A DNA stretch of 64,000 bases from Streptomyces rimosus. Its GTDB lineage: Bacteria; Actinomycetota; Actinomycetes; Streptomycetales; Streptomycetaceae. The stretch is taken from contig NZ_CP023688.1 of the NCBI RefSeq assembly GCF_008704655.1, positions 1,674,001 to 1,738,000 on the forward strand, read 5' to 3'. The translations under genes and the position numbers were made by a program. The notes under the pieces were generated by a model. That model was given only the letters and a program-made list of their open reading frames with translations, made no database searches and was not told the origin of the DNA. Below are positions 58,998-64,000 of this stretch, in pieces (the stretch's first letter is position 1; every line of letters starts with the position of its first letter).

Positions 58998-59720
58998 TCA
59001 GCCCGCCACCCCCGCGACCAGCCAGTTCGTCGGGATCTCGATACGGGAGCCGTCCGGGCGGTACTCGGTCGTCAGCAGCGGCAGCCGGCCGGTGCCGAGC
59101 ACCCGCAGCCCGTAGGCCGTCAGCAGCTCGGGGACGACCGAGTCGGCCATCTCGCCGGGCGCGATGCCGTGCGCGAGGACGGCCCGCAGCTTGCCGGGCG
59201 GGCCCCCGGGGCCCTGCGCCAGCGAAGCGAAGACGTCCCGGGACGCCTCGGCCGGTTCGACGGCGAAGATCCGGCCGCGCCGGCCCAGCAGCGTCGCGAT
59301 GTTCGCCACGATCCGGGGCCGGTCCTCGGACGCGCACTGGTGCAGAACGCCGCGCAGATACACGTTCGCCTCGCCCAGTTCGCCGTGCAGCGCCCGTACG
59401 GACGCCGGGTCGGACGCGTCCAGGCACCGGTATTCGGCCACCCCGGAGGGATCGTCGGCGCGGGCGTGCGCGACGGCGGCGGCCGAGAGGTCGACGCCGA
59501 TCGCACGCGGATAGCGGCCGGCCAGGAAGCGGGTCTGGGTGCCGTTGCCGCAGCCCAGGTCGACGACGGGCAGCGCGGCGTCGAAGTGGCCGGCGAACAG
59601 CGGCAGGTGCAGCTCGGCCGTCAGGGACGGGTCGGAGTCCCAGAACACCTCGCCCTCGCCCGCCGGCGCGTCGCGCCAGAAGCCTTCCCATGCGCGCAGA
59701 TACTGGCTCGAACCGCTCAT
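58998..59720 (-). CDS. SAM-dependent methyltransferase
   Basis: A 240-residue class I methyltransferase: LPVVDLGCGNGTQTRFLAGRYP near residues 50-71, AIGVDLSAAAVAHARADD and ANVYLRGVLHQCASEDR. The substrate is unknown. ATG 59720 is preferred to TTG 59726. No Shine-Dalgarno is present, and a weak -10 (TAGCAA, 59732-59727) sits six bases upstream, so the mRNA may be leaderless. Confidence 0.82.
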   Translation of the reverse strand: MSGSSQYLRAWEGFWRDAPAGEGEVFWDSDPSLTAELHLPLFAGHFDAALPVVDLGCGNGTQTRFLAGRYPRAIGVDLSAAAVAHARADDPSGVAEYRCLDASDPASVRALHGELGEANVYLRGVLHQCASEDRPRIVANIATLLGRRGRIFAVEPAEASRDVFASLAQGPGGPPGKLRAVLAHGIAPGEMADSVVPELLTAYGLRVLGTGRLPLLTTEYRPDGSRIEIPTNWLVAGVAG

Positions 59721-59772
59721 GGCCAATTGCTACTGCCGTACCCGGTCCCCCGCAAGGCCGCCGACCGTTGTT

Positions 59773-62289
59773 TCACGCGATGTTCGAGTCCGATTCCTGT
59801 CCGTCGCGCGACCAGGTGGTGTCCCGACGGGGCAGGTTCTGCTCGAACCACACCGTCTTGCCGGTCGCCGTCCGGCTCGTACCCCACTCCCGCGCGAGCC
59901 TGCTGACCACCCGCAGCCCGCGCCCGAACTCGTCGTCGTCCGCCGCGCTGAGCATCTGCGGCAGGGCGTGGTCGTCGTCGGACACCTCGCACAGCAGGGC
60001 TTCCGTACGGACCAGGCGCAGCAGTACGTGCTGGGTGTGGGCGTGGCGTACCGCGTTGGTGACGACCTCGCTGACCAGCAGCTCGGCGGTCTCCGACGCC
60101 GCCCGCAGTCCCCATCGCGCCAACTGGGCGCGGACCAGGCGGCGGGCGCGGCCCGCCTCGCGCGCGTCGATGGCCAGGCGCCATTCGGCCACGTCCTCCT
60201 GGGCGATGCCGTTGAGCCGCGCCATCAGCAGGGCCACGTCGTCCTTGCGGCCGCCGCGGACGTTCAGCGCGCGGATGATGGCGTCGCAGGCGTCGTCCAT
60301 GGAGGCGGCCGGGTGGGCGGCGGACTCGGCGAGTGCCGCCAGGCCGACGCCTATGTCCTCGCCGCGCACCTCCACCAGGCCGTCCGTGCACAGCACCAGC
60401 CGGTCCCCGGCCGCGACCGGGAGCGTGACCGCCTCGAACGGCACCCCGCCGACGCCGATGGGCGCGCCGGTCGGCAGGTCCAGCAGCTCGCTGCGGCCGT
60501 CCACGGCCCGCACCAGGACGGGCGGGATGTGCCCGGCGTTGGCGATCATCACCTGCTGGCCGATCGGGTCGTAGACCGCGTACAGGCAGGTGGCGAGGTA
60601 GTTGTCGCCGAGGCGCTGCGCGAGGTCGTCCAGGCTGCGCAGCAGCTGCGCCGGGTGCATGTCGATGGCGGCCATGGTCTGCACGGCGGTACGCAGCTGG
60701 CCCATCATCGCGGCGGAGTTCAGGCCGTGGCCCATCACGTCGCCGACGACGAGGGCAGTGCGGGAGCCGGGCAGCTTGATGGTGTCGAACCAGTCGCCGC
60801 CGACCCGGCCGAGGCGGGTGCCGGGCAGATAGCGGGTGGCCGTGTCGCAGCCCGCCATGCGGGGCTCGATGTGCGGCAGCATGCTGTCCTGGAGCGTCTC
60901 GGCGACGTTCTCCTGGTAGGTGTACATGCGGGCGTTGTCCAGGACGAGTCCGGCGCGGGCGGCCAGTTCGGCGCCGGTGACCCGGTCCATGTCGTTGAAC
61001 TCCATGCGCTCCGGGTGGCGCAGCAGGATCATGAAGCCCAGGACCACGTTGCGCGCCTTGAGCGGCACCACCAGCAGCGAGCGGCGGTTGATCAGCGGGC
61101 TGATGTCCCGCTTCTCGAACTGCGCGGCGATGGCGTTGCCCAGCTCCTCGCTGATGCGCGGGATCAGCACCGGCTCGCCGGTGGTCATGCACTGGAAGAA
61201 CGGGGTGTGCACGGGGAACGGCATCGACTCGCCGACCGGCACCACGTCGTCCCACCGGCCCGGCTCGTCGTTGTGCTCCACCGCGACGCGGTGCCACATC
61301 GTCGTGGCGTCCGGCGGGCCGTCGGGGAAGCCCTCGCCCGCGACGACCTGTTCGCGCAGATAGGTGCCGGCGACGTCGGTGAAGCGCGGTACGACGGCCT
61401 CGCTGACCTCCTGGATCGTGTGGGCCAGGTCCAGGGAGGAGCCGATCCGGCCGCTGACCTCGTTCAGGAACTCCAACCGCTCGCGGACGGCGGCGTATTC
61501 GAGGTCGGATTCCAGCTCCGCCGCGGCCTCGGCGGCGGACTGCGCGTCCGTGGCGGTGTCCGCGGCGCGCAGCAGCCGGGCGCGGCGCTCCACCCGGCGC
61601 GGCACGCCCCAGTCGGGGGTGACCGGGAAGCGCTCCTGCTGGCTGATCTCCAGCACCGGGTAGCCCAGTTCCAGGACCTGGGAGACGATCCGGGCGCTTT
61701 CCTGCGGGCTCATGCTCGGCAGTATCTGGGGCAGTTGGGCGGCCAGCACCTCCGAGCCGGGGAAGTCGGTGTGCAGGGCGAATCCCGGCGCGAAGCGCTC
61801 GCTCTCCTCGGTGGTGTCGTCCGTGCCGCCGTGGTGGTGCAGTTGGTCGGCGTCCGCCGCGAGCACCAGCAGCCGTTCCGCGCCGGGGCCCACCAGGGGA
61901 TACGCCCACCACAGGAGGTCGACCGTGCCGCGCTGCACGTCCGCCATGCGGGCGCGGCCCGCGGTGGGGTAGGCGGCCCGGCCGCCGAGCGATGCCTCCA
62001 GGTCGGGCCCGTCGAGCCGCTCGCCCTCCTCCTCGTCCCAGTCGCGCGCCGACCACTCCTGCCCGAGCGCGCCGGAGACCGGCATCAGATCGACGGCGGG
62101 CGTGCCCACCGCTTCCTCCCGGGCGGGTCCGAAGAGCCTGCGTGCGCCCGTGCTCCAGTGGGAGACCAGTCCGTCGGCGTCCACCACCACGACGGCGAGC
62201 GGTATCCGGCCGGGCACGGGGTCCCGTGGCGCCGGCACCCGAGGCACCGCGCCCACCCTGTCGTCGCCGTGCGACGGGCCACGCTCCAT
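59773..62289 (-). CDS. SpoIIE-type PP2C phosphatase with PAS, GAF and kinase-like domains
   Basis: An 838-residue multi-domain regulator: N-terminal PAS (about 30-150: IPLAVVVVDADGLVSHWSTGARRLFG), GAF (about 275-435), PP2C/SpoIIE phosphatase (about 450-650: GRVGGDWFDTIKL, VVGDVMGHGLNSAAMMGQLRT, LCTDGLVEVRGEDI), and a C-terminal HATPase_c domain (about 690-800: LLVSEVVTNAVRHAHTQ). This set dephosphorylates anti-anti-sigma factors and may bind sigma factors, so it could act on the SigB-like system encoded 35 kb away. ATG 62289 has AAGGAG upstream. Confidence 0.92.
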   Translation of the reverse strand: MERGPSHGDDRVGAVPRVPAPRDPVPGRIPLAVVVVDADGLVSHWSTGARRLFGPAREEAVGTPAVDLMPVSGALGQEWSARDWDEEEGERLDGPDLEASLGGRAAYPTAGRARMADVQRGTVDLLWWAYPLVGPGAERLLVLAADADQLHHHGGTDDTTEESERFAPGFALHTDFPGSEVLAAQLPQILPSMSPQESARIVSQVLELGYPVLEISQQERFPVTPDWGVPRRVERRARLLRAADTATDAQSAAEAAAELESDLEYAAVRERLEFLNEVSGRIGSSLDLAHTIQEVSEAVVPRFTDVAGTYLREQVVAGEGFPDGPPDATTMWHRVAVEHNDEPGRWDDVVPVGESMPFPVHTPFFQCMTTGEPVLIPRISEELGNAIAAQFEKRDISPLINRRSLLVVPLKARNVVLGFMILLRHPERMEFNDMDRVTGAELAARAGLVLDNARMYTYQENVAETLQDSMLPHIEPRMAGCDTATRYLPGTRLGRVGGDWFDTIKLPGSRTALVVGDVMGHGLNSAAMMGQLRTAVQTMAAIDMHPAQLLRSLDDLAQRLGDNYLATCLYAVYDPIGQQVMIANAGHIPPVLVRAVDGRSELLDLPTGAPIGVGGVPFEAVTLPVAAGDRLVLCTDGLVEVRGEDIGVGLAALAESAAHPAASMDDACDAIIRALNVRGGRKDDVALLMARLNGIAQEDVAEWRLAIDAREAGRARRLVRAQLARWGLRAASETAELLVSEVVTNAVRHAHTQHVLLRLVRTEALLCEVSDDDHALPQMLSAADDDEFGRGLRVVSRLAREWGTSRTATGKTVWFEQNLPRRDTTWSRDGQESDSNIA

Positions 62290-62526
62290 GGGCGGTTGCT
62301 CCTTCGTACACCGATCTTGCACCACCGCTACCACGGTACGACCGCTTGGTGACAGCGGGGGCCGCATTCACCGAATAGGTGGTGCGCCCCGCGCGAACGA
62401 CCATGGCGCAAGCCGATCGGTCGTCCCGCGCGGCGCCACCGCCCCGCCGGCACCACGGCGCCGTCCCGCCGGAAGCGGAACGGGCGGCCCCGGTTGGGGT
62501 CTTGCGGGCGCCCGTATGGTGAGGGC

Positions 62527-63615
62527 GTGCCCAGACGGACCGAACAGGTGACCGCGGGGGCCCGCCGGGCCGCCGCCCCCCGGGCCGGGCGGCAGGCCGG
62601 CCCCGCACCGGACGTCTTCGCCCCGCGCGGCGGCAACGACCAGGCCGAAGGGCCGGTGCCGCTGCACCGCCTGGACGTCCCCGCACCGCATCTCCTGCCC
62701 TTCGCCATCGGCTCGTTCGACACCATCGGGCCCCTGTCGCGGGCCGGTTTCCCGCACCGGCACTCCTTCCACGAGATCGTGTACGTGACGGGCGGCACCG
62801 GCAGCCACGTCCTCGACGAGGACCGGTGGCCGTTGCGCCCGCCCCACCTGTGCTTCATCGCCCCTGGCCAGGTGCACTACTGGGACCGCGTCGCCGGCCT
62901 GCGCGGCTGGGTGATCCTGTTCACCGACGACTTCCTGCTGGCACACCCCGGCGACCGGGACGCGCTGACGGAGCTGGGCGAGCGCCCGTGGATGCGGCCG
63001 GGACCAAAGGACGCGGCGCGGATGGCCGGCCTGGTGCGGGAGATGCTGTGGGAGTACGGCGAGCGGGCCCCGTCGTTCCGGTCGGTGCTCCAGGCGCAGT
63101 TGCACATCCTGATCGCCCGCGCGCTGCGGCTGTCCGCCCCGTACGGCGCGCCGGGCCCGTACGGCGCGGGCGGTTCCGACGGCGCGGCGGGCCGGCCCGG
63201 CGTACGGCGTACGGAGCCCGTGCCGGGCCGGGCCGCCCTGGTATCCCGGGAATTCACCCGGTTACTGGCCCAACCGGGTTCCGTGGGCCGTTCCGTCCGG
63301 TCCTACGCCGACGAACTCGGCGTATCGGTAGGGCATCTGACCGAGTTGGTCAAGCGCAGCACCGGCCGTACTCCGGGCCGTCTGATCCGGCACGCGCAGA
63401 CCGTGGAGGCCAAGCGGCTGCTGTCCGGTTCCCGGCTGACGGTCGCTCAGGTGGCCCGCAGGGTGGGGTTCGCCGACCCCGCGTACTTCTGCCGCTTCTT
63501 CCGCCGGGAGACGGGACTGAGCCCCGGCGACTTCCGCCGCGCGGCGGGCGGCGCCGGAGGAATTCACCATGAACTCCGCGCCGAGTCCATCGAAGGGCCC
63601 GCGCGGCCCGAATAG
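62527..63615 (+). CDS. AraC-family regulator with a TTA codon
   Basis: A 362-residue AraC-type regulator. The N-terminal cupin domain (about 60-200: HRHSFHEIVYVTGGTGSHVL; LCFIAPGQVHYWD) binds an effector. The C-terminal double HTH (about 258-350) includes YADELGVSVGHLTELVKRSTG and VARRVGFADPAYFCRFFRRETGLSPGDFR. Codon 246 (63262-63264) is TTA, the only in-frame TTA I found in any CDS here, so translation should depend on the bldA tRNA. TATGGT lies six bases before the GTG start. It probably controls the secreted dioxygenase downstream. Confidence 0.87.
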   Translation: MPRRTEQVTAGARRAAAPRAGRQAGPAPDVFAPRGGNDQAEGPVPLHRLDVPAPHLLPFAIGSFDTIGPLSRAGFPHRHSFHEIVYVTGGTGSHVLDEDRWPLRPPHLCFIAPGQVHYWDRVAGLRGWVILFTDDFLLAHPGDRDALTELGERPWMRPGPKDAARMAGLVREMLWEYGERAPSFRSVLQAQLHILIARALRLSAPYGAPGPYGAGGSDGAAGRPGVRRTEPVPGRAALVSREFTRLLAQPGSVGRSVRSYADELGVSVGHLTELVKRSTGRTPGRLIRHAQTVEAKRLLSGSRLTVAQVARRVGFADPAYFCRFFRRETGLSPGDFRRAAGGAGGIHHELRAESIEGPARPE

Positions 63616-63733
63616 CGTCTGTCGCGGCCGCTCAGCCAGCACCGGCGGCGCGGACGCCCGGCTCCTGCCCACCCCCGCACCCGGGTTCCGCCCTGCCCTG
63701 TCCCCCTCCCCCCTGTACACAGGAGCGACTGCG

Positions 63734-64000
63734 ATGGAAGACGGACACACGGACCACACGGAGACCGCGCAGGAAGACGGCGCGCGCAGAGGCATCACCC
63801 GCAAGAACGTGCTCAAGGCCGCCGTCGCGGCGGTGCCGATACCCCTGTTGCTCGGCGGTGTCGCACTGGCCCGGGACAGCAAGTCCTCCGGCGGTCCGCT
63901 CACCCCCACCCCGTACTGCGACGACGGCGACGACCCGACGCCGCCGCAGATCGAGGGCCCGTACTTCAAGCCGAACTCGCCGCTGCGCGACTCGCTGGTC
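63734..64000 (+). CDS. Secreted intradiol ring-cleavage dioxygenase, C-terminus outside window
   Basis: The first 89 codons of an exported dioxygenase. ARRGITRKNVLK and the following AAVAAVPIPLLLGGVALA form a twin-arginine signal. The mature start TPTPYCDDGDDPTPPQIEGPYF matches secreted intradiol dioxygenases, which split catechols such as those from lignin. The iron ligands lie beyond the window edge. ATG 63734 has AGGAGC upstream. It follows the AraC gene by 118 bp on the same strand. Confidence 0.85.
   Translation, partial: MEDGHTDHTETAQEDGARRGITRKNVLKAAVAAVPIPLLLGGVALARDSKSSGGPLTPTPYCDDGDDPTPPQIEGPYFKPNSPLRDSLV

Noticed and set aside
59773..59800. tRNA T-arm-like GTTCGAGTCC
   Set aside because: It lies inside the SpoIIE gene coding sequence, with no acceptor stem or cloverleaf around it.
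59539..62352. A 937-codon plus-strand open frame
   Set aside because: Antisense to the SpoIIE-type phosphatase, whose PP2C and ATPase motifs are unmistakable.
1..64000. Insertion sequences, integrases, attachment sites or phage genes
   Set aside because: No transposase, integrase or phage structural motif, and no tRNA-adjacent direct repeats, were seen.

Overview
The window is about 73% G+C, uses third-position G/C almost everywhere, and carries actinomycete families throughout: an ECF42-type sigma factor with a DGPF partner, SpoIIE-type PP2C phosphatases, ANTAR and SigB/F/G-like regulators, a CYP105-like P450 with its [3Fe-4S] ferredoxin, a class I terpene synthase, and Tat/Sec-secreted proteins. 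Several genes appear to have leaderless mRNAs. It is almost certainly Streptomyces chromosome. I see no rRNA, tRNA, CRISPR array, insertion sequence, prophage or plasmid origin. Nearly all DNA is coding; only three gaps exceed 300 bp.

Region by region. 1-10.7 kb: ECF42 sigma/DGPF pair, XRE regulator, NTF2-like protein, methyltransferase, a MerR-controlled FAD monooxygenase, a TetR/SDR pair, an AdiC-like permease and a membrane phosphodiesterase. 10.8-17.7 kb: a six-cistron minus-strand operon for sulfone/sulfonate sulfur (Cys leader peptide, SfnG, SfnC/DszC-like, FMN reductase, SfnB, SsuD), divergent from a LysR regulator. 17.8-22.9 kb: two metallo-beta-lactamase-fold hydrolases, a DedA protein, a PLP-fold protein that lacks the catalytic lysine, and an ANTAR regulator whose end lies in a 180-bp tandem duplication. 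23-30.4 kb: a stress/signalling stretch (PAS-GAF protein, SDR, SigB/F/G-like sigma factor, enolase-superfamily enzyme, DUF6158, CBS protein, PAP2-lipid kinase fusion) with SigB-like promoter matches. 30.5-34 kb: methyltransferase, CapA lipoprotein, VOC protein, quinone oxidoreductase. 34.2-37.5 kb: a compact terpene locus (secreted protein, terpene synthase, convergent P450). 37.6-48.9 kb: PCMT-like and AadA-like proteins, an I36 inhibitor, a DUF5107-TPR protein, arginase family, small enzymes, a CoA transferase, a four-copy 98-bp tandem array, a phosphopantetheinyl transferase, and an SRPBCC-DUF2867 gene under a divergent TetR. 49-50.6 kb: P450 plus ferredoxin. 50.6-58 kb: five minus-strand hydrolases (S15, S66, S9, M20, M55), four of them tightly packed. 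58.2-64 kb: secreted protein, methyltransferase, SpoIIE phosphatase, a TTA-containing AraC regulator and the start of a Tat-exported intradiol dioxygenase.

How the genes work together. The clearest pathway is dimethyl sulfone to methanesulfinate (SfnG), to methanesulfonate (SfnB/SfnC-type flavoproteins), to sulfite (SsuD), with FMNH2 from the SsuE-like reductase and expression gated by a cysteine-containing upstream ORF. The S66-S9-M20-M55 set looks like a cytoplasmic peptide-salvage or peptide-detoxification module. The regulators here are mostly local, each next to its likely target.
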